From JAABSQ01 sp041642315 (lineage in GTDB: Bacteria; Desulfobacterota; Desulfobacteria; Desulfobacterales; Desulfococcaceae), in the NCBI GenBank assembly GCA_041642315.1, contig JBEPWQ010000250.1, forward strand, positions 1-5,978: DNA of 5,978 nucleotides, written 5' to 3'. Each line of letters begins with the position of its first letter. Within the stretch, counting starts at the first letter, position 1. A program made the translations under genes and the position numbers. The notes beneath the pieces are model-generated. The model was not told the origin of the DNA. It searched no databases and saw only the letters and a list, made by a program, of their open reading frames with translations. Positions 1 to 5,643 of the stretch are shown piece after piece.

Positions 1-1217
1 TGGTGCTGCTGGATATCTGGATGCCCGGCATCGACGGGATTGAAACCCTGAAGGAGATCAAAAAATCGAATCCCTCCATTCAGGTGATCGTCATCACCGG
101 CCACGGAAACATTGAGACGGCGGTGCGGGCCACCAAGCTGGGCGCTTTTGACTTGATTGAAAAGCCGCTTTCCATCGATAAGGTGATCGTCGATATCAAT
201 AATGCTCTCAATTTCAGACGACTGGAAGAGGAAAATCGATATTTGCGAAAAAAAACGGTGGAAAAGCACTCTCTCAACGGCAACAGCCGGGCGGTAAATG
301 AGCTGAGAAAGCAGATTGCGGTGGTGGCTCCCACCCGCTCATGGGTGCTCATCTCCGGCGAAAACGGGGTCGGCAAGGAACTGGCGGCCCGCAGCATCCA
401 TCAGCTCAGCCGCCGGGCTGAACAGCCCCTGATCGACATCAACTGCGCAGCCCTTCCGGAAGATCGGCTGGAGAGCGAACTCTTCGGGCAAGAAAAGGGG
501 GTCTCTCTCGAGGACCCGGCCCGCAAGCGGGGCCGGTTTGAAATGGCCAATGAGGGAACCCTTTTTCTGGATGAGATCGGGGATATGAGCCTCGGAACCC
601 AGGCCAAACTGCTTCGGGTTTTTCAGGAACAGAAATTTCAGCGGGTGGGAGGCGGTCGAAACATCAACGTCGATGTCCGGGTGATTGCGGCCACCAACAA
701 GGACCTGGAGGCGGAGATCAAGCGGGGGGCTTTTCGGGAGGAACTCTATTACCGACTCAATGAAATCCCCATTTCGGTTCCCCCGCTTCGAGAGCGGACC
801 GAAGATATTCCGGTTTTGGCCCAGATTTTCTTGGAAAAGCGCTCCAAGGAAAACGGTCTCAAACCCAAACGGATGACGCCCGAAGCGCTGGAGATCCTTC
901 AGGCTTATCCCTGGCCGGGAAATGTTCGGGAATTAAAAAACCTGATCGGCCGACTGGTGATCATGCTGGATACCGATGTGGTGGAGGCCGCCGACATTCC
1001 GCCCCCGTATAACCCGGACCAGGGGGACGGCTGCCGAACTGAGGAGGCCCTGTTCGCCCTGAATGATCTGGAAGCGGCAAAGAACCGCTTTGAAGCCGAA
1101 TTTCTGCATCGGAAAATCCTTCAGTATGAAAATGACATTCCAAAAACCGCCAAGGCGGTGGGGATGACCCCGGAGGTCCTGAGGGAAAGATTACAGATTC
1201 TCGGAGAGAACCATTGA
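1..1217 (+). CDS. NtrX-like sigma-54-family response regulator, 5' truncated, lacking GAFTGA
   Basis: Response regulator of a two-component system, missing its N-terminus because the gene begins before the window (reading frame starts at base 3; residue numbers below count from there). The receiver remnant shows the phospho-acceptor Asp4 in LLDIWMPG, Thr32 in ITGHGNIETA and the conserved Lys54 in EKP. The AAA+ domain follows: Walker A GENGVGKE (119-126), Walker B GTLFLDEIGD (185-194), sensor I VRVIAATN (225-232), arginine-finger segment FREELYYRLN (244-253) and sensor II WPGNVREL (304-311). The C-terminus (about 353-401) carries a Fis-type helix-turn-helix. The receiver wording and the C-terminal linker resemble NtrX, partner of the kinase NtrY, which would be expected upstream. 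The oddity is the L1 loop: where family members have GAFTGA this protein has GVSLED (166-171), so sigma-54 activation is doubtful. Its stop overlaps the rsmD start. The family call is firm; the NtrX subfamily is likely; the target genes are unknown. Confidence 0.9.
   Translation, partial: VLLDIWMPGIDGIETLKEIKKSNPSIQVIVITGHGNIETAVRATKLGAFDLIEKPLSIDKVIVDINNALNFRRLEEENRYLRKKTVEKHSLNGNSRAVNELRKQIAVVAPTRSWVLISGENGVGKELAARSIHQLSRRAEQPLIDINCAALPEDRLESELFGQEKGVSLEDPARKRGRFEMANEGTLFLDEIGDMSLGTQAKLLRVFQEQKFQRVGGGRNINVDVRVIAATNKDLEAEIKRGAFREELYYRLNEIPISVPPLRERTEDIPVLAQIFLEKRSKENGLKPKRMTPEALEILQAYPWPGNVRELKNLIGRLVIMLDTDVVEAADIPPPYNPDQGDGCRTEEALFALNDLEAAKNRFEAEFLHRKILQYENDIPKTAKAVGMTPEVLRERLQILGENH
1203..1208 (+). 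promoter_or_regulatory. Ribosome binding site of rsmD (supports TTG start)
   Basis: GGAGAG lies inside the end of the upstream regulator gene, 5 nt before the TTG at 1214. It supports that non-ATG start, and the start and stop codons share TTGA, which suggests translational coupling. Confidence 0.65.
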
Positions 1218-1768
1218 GAATCATCGGCGGAGATCTGAAGGGTCGTAAGCTTCGCCCGATCCGCGGAATGACGATCCGGCCCACCTCGGACCGGCTGAGG
1301 GAATCAATTTTCAATATCTTAGGAGATCGGGTGGTCGATGCCGTGGTGCTGGATCTTTTTGCCGGCACCGGGGCCTTGGGCATCGAGGCCCTGAGTCGGG
1401 GCGCCCGGTGCGCGGTTTTTGTGGACCGGTTCCGGACGGCCTTGTCCGCAGTGACGGACAACCTTCGACACTGCGGCATGGAAGCCAGTGCCCGGGTGAT
1501 CCGGTGGGATATTGCGCGGGGGCTCTCCTGCATTCGCGATCATCAACCCCCGTTTGCCCTGGTGTTTATGGACCCGCCCTACCGGCAAAAACTGGTGCAG
1601 CCGGCCCTGGCACATCTGGTCGAAAGCCGTTCTCTGAGTCCGGAAGGTCAGATTGTCGTGGAGCATTCGGTCGGCGAAGCGCCTCCTGAATCTCCTGCGG
1701 CATTGGTTTTGTCGGACCAGCGGCGCTACGGAAAAAGCCTTGTCTCTTTTTACAATTGTGGTATGTAA
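1214..1768 (+). CDS. rsmD: 16S rRNA (guanine(966)-N(2))-methyltransferase RsmD
   Basis: SAM-dependent methyltransferase predicted to methylate N2 of G966 in 16S rRNA during small-subunit assembly in the cytoplasm. The 184-residue length is normal for the family. The N-terminus MRIIGGDLKGRKL and the segment RPTSDRLRESIFNIL (22-36) are typical of RsmD. The SAM-binding motif is DLFAGTGALGIEALSRGA (47-64), and the catalytic DPPY, which marks exocyclic-amine N-methylases, is at 120-123. The start is TTG, chosen because the family signature begins exactly there and a GGAGAG site sits 5 nt upstream. It overlaps the stop of the preceding regulator by 4 bp, and coaD follows after 31 bp. The rsmD-coaD pairing is widespread in bacteria, so this is an ordinary housekeeping couple. 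No missing catalytic residue was seen. Confidence 0.95.
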   Translation: MRIIGGDLKGRKLRPIRGMTIRPTSDRLRESIFNILGDRVVDAVVLDLFAGTGALGIEALSRGARCAVFVDRFRTALSAVTDNLRHCGMEASARVIRWDIARGLSCIRDHQPPFALVFMDPPYRQKLVQPALAHLVESRSLSPEGQIVVEHSVGEAPPESPAALVLSDQRRYGKSLVSFYNCGM

Positions 1769-1782
1769 GGCTTTCAAAATCT

Positions 1783-1788
1783 GGAGGA
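1783..1788 (+). promoter_or_regulatory. Ribosome binding site of coaD
   Basis: GGAGGA, 11 nt before the ATG at 1800, is a strong Shine-Dalgarno match at slightly long spacing. It decides between this ATG and in-frame start codons upstream that would overlap rsmD. Confidence 0.7.
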
Positions 1789-1799
1789 ATAATCATTTC

Positions 1800-2309
1800 A
1801 TGGAAAAAATCGCCATCTATCCCGGCTCCTTCGATCCGGTGACCAACGGTCATTTGGATATTATCCAAAGAGGTCTCAACATTTTCGACCGAATCATCAT
1901 CACGATCATGCGAAATCCTTCCAAAAAGACCCTTTTCACGATCGAAGAGCGGATAGAGATGCTCGAAAACAGCCTGGCGGATGTCCCCAATGTGGAGGTG
2001 GACGCCTATCATGGTCTGCTGGTCGATTATGCGGCCAAGCGGAAAGCCGATGCCATTCTTCGTGGAATGCGGGCGGTATCTGACTTTGAGTACGAGTTCC
2101 AGATGGCGCTGATGAATCGGAAACTCAATCGGGAAGTTCAGACGATTTTTCTCATGACGGGGCTTCGGTGGATCTTCACCAGTTCCTCTATCATTAAACA
2201 GGCGGCGGAGTTCGGAGGCGATATCGAAGAGATGGTCTCTCCCATGGTTTGCAGGAAATTAAAAGAAAAATTCGGGTTTGCCGGCTCCTCGCCTGAGCCG
2301 GTCCGATGA
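1800..2309 (+). CDS. coaD: Phosphopantetheine adenylyltransferase CoaD
   Basis: Catalyses the penultimate step of coenzyme A synthesis: ATP plus 4'-phosphopantetheine gives dephospho-CoA and pyrophosphate, in the cytosol. The 169-residue protein opens with the nucleotidyltransferase signature AIYPGSFDPVTNGHLDII. The TNGH at 15-18 is the (T/H)xGH motif that binds ATP phosphates. Other family landmarks are the MRNPSKK segment near 37-43, the FTIEERIEML helix, AILRGMRAVSDFEYEFQMALMN in the middle, and the late FTSSSI motif, the counterpart of ISSSxxR-type loops. The ATG start is fixed by GGAGGA upstream and by the conserved N-terminus. It lies 31 bp after rsmD and 13 bp before the LysR gene, probably in one operon. 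The last residues (GSSPEPVR) are an unconserved tail. Nothing is unusual in the catalytic parts. Confidence 0.97.
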   Translation: MEKIAIYPGSFDPVTNGHLDIIQRGLNIFDRIIITIMRNPSKKTLFTIEERIEMLENSLADVPNVEVDAYHGLLVDYAAKRKADAILRGMRAVSDFEYEFQMALMNRKLNREVQTIFLMTGLRWIFTSSSIIKQAAEFGGDIEEMVSPMVCRKLKEKFGFAGSSPEPVR

Positions 2310-2322
2310 GAAGTCCAAGAAT

Positions 2323-3222
2323 ATGGATCTATGGCAGCTACATATCTTCTGCAAGGTGATCGAATTCAAGAGTTTTTCCAGGGCCGGAAAAGTGGTTCAT
2401 TTATCCCAGCCTACCGTCAGCAGCCATATCAAGGATCTGGAAGCCCATTTCGGCTGCCGTCTGATCGATCGGCTCGCCAGAGAGGCACTCCCCACAAAGG
2501 CGGGAGAACTTCTATACGGATACGCCCGTAAACTGATCGCGCTTCGAGATGAAACCGAGATCGCTCTGGCCGATTTTCAGGGAAAGATCAAAGGCCGGCT
2601 GGCCGTGGGCGGCAGCACCATTCCAGGGGGATATGTTCTTCCGCGGCTGGTGGGTGCTTTTATCCATGCCCATCCGGGTGTCACCTTTTTGCTGGATATC
2701 GGGGACACCGAGGCGATCGTATCCAAAATCATCGGGGGCGTCCTTGAACTCGGGATCATCGGGGCTTTGTCCCGGGACAAACATATTCGTCAGGAAAAAT
2801 GGCGCACGGATCAACTGGCCTTGATCGTTTCCCCCGATCACCCCTGGGGTCGGCGCCGATCGGTCGATCTGGACACGTTGCGATCCGAGCCGTTCATCAG
2901 CCGGGAACCGGGGTCAGGTACTTTGGCCTCTCTTCAATCGATCCTGTCGCGGGTCAACTTCGCCGTAGAAGATCTGCGGGTCGTCGCGGAAATGGGGGCC
3001 ACGCAGGCAATTATTCAAGGAATAAAAGGCGGGGTGGGGATTTCAATTCTGTCCCGAATGGCGGTAGAGGAGGAGATTCAGGCCGGAAATCTGAAAGCCC
3101 TGGAGATACAGGGGCTCGATCTGCGCCGCAGCTTTTATCTGGCCACCCACCGGCATAAAAGCCCTTCCCCCCTTGCCGAGGCATTCATTCGATTTCTGAA
3201 AAAAGAATCGCCCGCCGAGTAA
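2323..3222 (+). CDS. LysR-family transcriptional regulator (selenium-metabolism-associated type)
   Basis: DNA-binding regulator of 299 residues, the usual LysR size. The N-terminal winged helix-turn-helix spans about 1-60, with the recognition-helix region LSQPTVSSHIKDLE and the LTTR feature FKSFSRAGKVVHLSQPTVS. A linker helix follows (about 60-90), then a two-lobed effector-binding domain that begins near GRLAVGGSTIPGGYVLPRL. The opening MDLWQLHIFCKVIE and the STIPGGY segment resemble, from memory, a LysR subgroup annotated as selenium-metabolism-associated in anaerobic Desulfobacterota and Firmicutes. That assignment rests on resemblance only: no selenium gene lies in the window, and the effector is unknown. 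ATG 2323 was chosen because the family N-terminus starts there; an in-frame TTG at 2278 would overlap coaD. A weak GAGAAG at 2308-2313 may serve as ribosome site. It follows coaD by 13 bp and ends in a terminator shared with the convergent membrane-protein gene. Confidence 0.93.
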   Translation: MDLWQLHIFCKVIEFKSFSRAGKVVHLSQPTVSSHIKDLEAHFGCRLIDRLAREALPTKAGELLYGYARKLIALRDETEIALADFQGKIKGRLAVGGSTIPGGYVLPRLVGAFIHAHPGVTFLLDIGDTEAIVSKIIGGVLELGIIGALSRDKHIRQEKWRTDQLALIVSPDHPWGRRRSVDLDTLRSEPFISREPGSGTLASLQSILSRVNFAVEDLRVVAEMGATQAIIQGIKGGVGISILSRMAVEEEIQAGNLKALEIQGLDLRRSFYLATHRHKSPSPLAEAFIRFLKKESPAE

Positions 3223-3238
3223 ACCGGCCGTTTTTCAG
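3196..3238. terminator. Bidirectional intrinsic terminator between convergent genes
   Basis: CTGAAAAA at 3196-3203 is exactly complementary to TTTTTCAG at 3231-3238. Between them GCCG (3214-3217) pairs with CGGC (3225-3228) around a 7-nt loop. Read on either strand this is a small GC hairpin followed by a T run: 5 T on plus at 3231-3235, and 6 T on minus opposite the A run at 3199-3204. The T runs are part of the outer complementary arms. The element overlaps the last codons and stop of the LysR gene and the stop of the DUF368 gene, leaving no separate spacer. The GC stem is short, so efficiency may be modest. Confidence 0.6.
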
Positions 3239-4176
3239 GTACCTACGATATCCCTGCTGGAAAGTTTTTCAAGAAAATAGACCAGGCAAAAACCTGCGAT
3301 CGCAAGAAGAAGGGATTGTAGCAGATATGCGTCCCGGCCGGTCGCCTCCAGGTAGAGGGTGGGCGGAATATTGCGCTCCACCAGGGGAATGACCACGCCG
3401 TCCGGTTTCATAACTGTATCCATGACCATTTTCCAGGGCCAGACCTTATTCAGGGAACCGATCATCAGGCCGGTCAGAAAAGAGACGGTGGGCCCGTAGA
3501 ACCGCTTGAGGGTCCAATTGAGGAGGTGGGAAAAGGAGACCAGCCCGACGGCGCATCCGGCTCCGAAAGTAAACAGTATGAAGAGCTTCAGGTCCTTGAT
3601 GGCGGTGAAGATATATTCGTATTTGGACAGCAGCACCAGAATGAAGCTGCCGGAAATTCCGGGCAGAATCATGGCGCAGATGGCGATCATGCCGGAGAGA
3701 AAAACGAATCCCGGCGTGGAGGGGGTCTCGGCCGGCACCGCGATGGTGATGAAATAGCCGAGCCATATCCCCCCGATGCCGCAGAGCCCCGCGGCCATAT
3801 CCCACTTGGGGATTTTTCTGGACACCACAATGGCGGAGGCGACGATCAGGCCGAAAAAGAAGGACCAGATCATCTCGGGGTAGTAGGCCAGCCAGAACAG
3901 CATCAGCCGGGACAGCAGGAAAATGGCGGTGCCGATGCCGGCGAAAAGGACCGCCAGAAAGGGACCGTTGACATGATCCCAGGCTTTTTTGAAATCGAAG
4001 CGCAACACCCGCCGAAGGGCCTGTAGGTCGAAGGACCGGATGGAACGGATCAGCTCTTCGTAGATGCCCGAGATAAAAGCGATGGTTCCGCCGGATACGC
4101 CGGGGACCGCATCTGCGGCCCCCATGGCCACCCCCTTCAGATAGAGAGTGAGAATGGATCGGGGTAAAATTTTCAT
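3235..4176 (-). CDS. DUF368 / PopT-family membrane protein (probable polyprenyl-phosphate translocase)
   Basis: Polytopic inner-membrane protein of 313 residues. Hydrophobic stretches are at roughly 71-97, 101-119, 126-146, 155-184, 196-217, 230-245 and 283-301, with re-entrant-like segments around the two signatures. The N-terminal signature AMGAADAVPGVSGGTIAFIS (17-36) is the hallmark of DUF368. A second copy of the pattern, ILPGISGSF (170-178), suggests an internally duplicated, inverted fold. Members of this family (PopT) have been shown in other bacteria to return undecaprenyl phosphate across the membrane for reuse in cell-wall and surface-polymer synthesis. Transfer of that role here is inference from family membership. 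The ATG at 4174-4176 has only a weak ribosome site (AGAAAG). Another ATG at codon 18 would cut into the signature region and was not preferred. It starts 25 bp after pcm and is probably co-transcribed with it. No second lipid-carrier gene is nearby. Confidence 0.9.
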   Translation of the reverse strand: MKILPRSILTLYLKGVAMGAADAVPGVSGGTIAFISGIYEELIRSIRSFDLQALRRVLRFDFKKAWDHVNGPFLAVLFAGIGTAIFLLSRLMLFWLAYYPEMIWSFFFGLIVASAIVVSRKIPKWDMAAGLCGIGGIWLGYFITIAVPAETPSTPGFVFLSGMIAICAMILPGISGSFILVLLSKYEYIFTAIKDLKLFILFTFGAGCAVGLVSFSHLLNWTLKRFYGPTVSFLTGLMIGSLNKVWPWKMVMDTVMKPDGVVIPLVERNIPPTLYLEATGRDAYLLQSLLLAIAGFCLVYFLEKLSSRDIVGT

Positions 4177-4201
4177 CTAGAACGCTTTCTGAATGGAGGG
4201 A

Positions 4202-4867
4202 TCAGTTTTCTTCCGTTTTCCACCCGTGTTCGCCGACCAGTTTGACGAACCGGCAGCCGCCCAGGGTGGAGCGGCTGATACCGTACTGATCCCGGTAGAG
4301 CTTGACCAGTTCCTGGGAATACCGGTCTCCCACCGGAATCACCATGCGGCCGCCGGGTCCCAGTTGATTGATCAGGGGTTCGGGCACGGAAGGAGCTCCT
4401 GCGGTGACGATGATGGCGTCAAAGGGGGCTTGCTCTTTCCATCCTTCGGTGCCGTCTGCAAATCGGGTGATAATATTGTGATAGTTCAGCCGGCTGAAAA
4501 GTTTTTGTGTTTTCAAATACAGGGAACGGACCCGTTCCACCGTATACACCCGGTCGGATATTTGGGCGAGAACGGCTGCCTGATACCCGGAACCGGTGCC
4601 GATCTCCAGAACCCGATCGTCTTCGGAGAGCATCAGTGCCTGGGTCATCTCCGCCACGATGTAGGGCTGGGAAATCGTCTGCTGCTCGCCGATGGGTAGG
4701 GGGAAATCTCCGTATGCCTGATCCATCAGCGCCTCTCCGACGAAAAGATGACGGGGGACGGCGGCCATGGCCTCTAAAACTTTTCGATCGGTGACTCCCC
4801 TGTCTCGAATCTGCCGTTGGACCATTTGCTGCCGCTGGCGTACGTATTTGATGGATTCATTTTCCAT
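4202..4867 (-). CDS. pcm: Protein-L-isoaspartate O-methyltransferase
   Basis: Repair enzyme that uses SAM to methylate the carboxyl of L-isoaspartyl residues formed by protein ageing, starting their return to aspartate. From ATG 4867 the protein has 221 residues, close to the family's usual 205-225. The region PLPIGEQQTISQPYIVAEMT (about 57-76) holds the PCMT-specific substrate loop. Motif I VLEIGTGSGYQAAVLA (86-101) binds SAM, and FDAIIVTAGAPSVPEPLINQ (149-168) and GGRMVIPVG (172-180) complete the methyltransferase core. An in-frame TTG at 4885 would add MVRIIF and has a GGAG 9 nt upstream, so the start is uncertain by 18 bp; ATG was preferred. It lies 87 bp after fau, with a terminator-like hairpin between them, and 25 bp before the DUF368 gene. 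The function is certain at family level. Confidence 0.95.
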   Translation of the reverse strand: MENESIKYVRQRQQMVQRQIRDRGVTDRKVLEAMAAVPRHLFVGEALMDQAYGDFPLPIGEQQTISQPYIVAEMTQALMLSEDDRVLEIGTGSGYQAAVLAQISDRVYTVERVRSLYLKTQKLFSRLNYHNIITRFADGTEGWKEQAPFDAIIVTAGAPSVPEPLINQLGPGGRMVIPVGDRYSQELVKLYRDQYGISRSTLGGCRFVKLVGEHGWKTEEN

Positions 4868-4905
4868 GAAAATGATCCGTACCAAAAGGCCGGACTCCGG
4901 TCAAC

Positions 4906-4933
4906 AAATTAAACCGCGCCCGAGCGGCAGCGG
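4906..4933 (-). terminator. Intrinsic terminator-like hairpin between fau and pcm
   Basis: On the minus strand a 20-nt block (plus 4914-4933) folds as CCGC, bulged T, GCC, loop GCTCG, GGC, GCGG: seven G-C pairs with one bulge. TTTAATTT (plus 4913-4906) follows directly. The T run is interrupted, so partial termination with read-through into pcm is as likely as a full stop. The element begins about 20 bp after the fau stop codon. Confidence 0.5.
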
Positions 4934-4954
4934 CACAAGAAATCGAGTGAAAGA

Positions 4955-5539
4955 TTATATCTTATAGATGATCCGTTGGTCTGAAACGATGATATCCACG
5001 AATTTGTCATGAGATTCCATGGGTATCTGAGGGATGATCTGGTCTTCGAAAGCCAGGGCGACTTTTCGAGTGGTAGCGGAGAGTTCCGGAATCAGCCAGT
5101 CATAATAGCCGTTGCCGGAGCCGATTCGACCTCCTTTTTCATCAAATGCGAATCCCGGGACCACGGCGATGTCCACCCGGTCGAGGGGGACCAGTTTACA
5201 TTTTTCCGGGTCGGGTTGGAGAACCCCTCTGGGGCCGGCCTTGAGGTCCCGGTCAAAATTATCCACCTTCATCAGGGAGACCGTCTTGTTCTTTTCGAAA
5301 ACCGGAAGGATGACTATTTTGTTCTGCATAAGAGATCGCCGGATGATATTCTCGGTCGGGACTTCCGTAGGCAGATTCAAATAAAGAAGAGGTATCCGCG
5401 ATTCGATAAAATTGGCGAACTCGAACAACCGCTCTTCGATCTGCTCCGTCTTGGCCTGGCGCTCACTTTCGGAAAACCCTTCGATCTTTCTGACCATCTC
5501 GTTTCGGATACCGATTTTTTTTTCTCTGATCTCGTCCAT
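4955..5539 (-). CDS. fau: 5-formyltetrahydrofolate cyclo-ligase
   Basis: ATP-dependent enzyme (5,10-methenyltetrahydrofolate synthetase, YgfA) that converts 5-formyl-THF to 5,10-methenyl-THF, returning a storage or inhibitory folate to the one-carbon pool in the cytosol. From ATG 5539 the protein has 194 residues, normal for the family. Landmarks are the basic N-terminal helix beginning IREKKIGIRNEMV, LPTEVPTENII (about 56-66), the motif VVPGFAFDEKGGRIGSGNGYYD (126-147) that forms the nucleotide and folate site, and the late HDKFVDIIVSD (177-187). The start was chosen for a GGGAG (plus 5550-5554) 10 nt upstream. Reading further upstream would add 17 unlike residues (starting MLYIYMIY) that run through the promoter. 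In many Proteobacteria this gene follows the 6S RNA gene, which gives meaning to the structured spacer just upstream here. Confidence 0.95.
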   Translation of the reverse strand: MDEIREKKIGIRNEMVRKIEGFSESERQAKTEQIEERLFEFANFIESRIPLLYLNLPTEVPTENIIRRSLMQNKIVILPVFEKNKTVSLMKVDNFDRDLKAGPRGVLQPDPEKCKLVPLDRVDIAVVPGFAFDEKGGRIGSGNGYYDWLIPELSATTRKVALAFEDQIIPQIPMESHDKFVDIIVSDQRIIYKI

Positions 5540-5578
5540 TGTCGGCAGTCTCCCGGATAAAGTTTTATATATCATGTA

Positions 5579-5606
5579 AATATACAACATCGACAGGCAA
5601 AGTCAA
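5579..5606 (-). promoter_or_regulatory. Sigma-70-type promoter for fau
   Basis: Minus-strand TTGACT (plus 5606-5601, five of six matches to TTGACA), a 16-bp spacer, then TATATT (plus 5584-5579, five of six matches to TATAAT). A start near 5572 would leave a leader of about 33 nt before the fau ATG, enough for the GGGAG site. Two TAATTA boxes 11 bp apart sit just upstream at 5614-5619 and 5625-5630, where an UP element or a regulator could bind. Confidence 0.65.
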
Positions 5607-5643
5607 CTTATAATAATTATTGACTAATTATGTCGTCGCATGC

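Noticed and set aside
961..2012. Long open frames antisense to rsmD and coaD
   Set aside because: They are shadows of GC-rich coding sequence, rich in Arg/Pro/Ser with no recognisable domain, and lie opposite well-identified genes.
2278..2322. Longer LysR protein starting at TTG 2278
   Set aside because: It would add 15 residues unlike the family and overlap coaD. The LysR N-terminus begins naturally at ATG 2323.
3506..4026. Open frames antisense to the DUF368 gene
   Set aside because: They are low-complexity Gly/Glu/Asp/His-rich shadow translations opposite a clear membrane-protein gene, without family features.
4876..4904. pcm promoter TTGACC, 17 bp, TACGGA on the minus strand
   Set aside because: The -10 box is poor, and the start it predicts would fall at the ATG, leaving almost no leader. 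The nearby CCGGACTCCGG palindrome (4890-4900) has a one-base loop and cannot form a hairpin.
5540..5590. N-terminal extension of fau starting with MLYIYMIY
   Set aside because: The stretch encodes the promoter -10 region and leader. The family N-terminus and a good ribosome site support ATG 5539.
5609..5614. Perfect plus-strand TATAAT as serS promoter
   Set aside because: No -35 match lies 16-18 bp upstream and there is no extended TGn. The hexamer is in an AT-rich stretch next to the opposite-strand fau promoter. It was noted only as a possibility.
5631..5640. Minus-strand TGCGACGACA, the same ten bases as a piece of E. coli 6S RNA as I remember it
   Set aside because: It lies outside the hairpin, beyond the T run, so it is in the wrong place structurally. 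A ten-base match found by eye can be chance.
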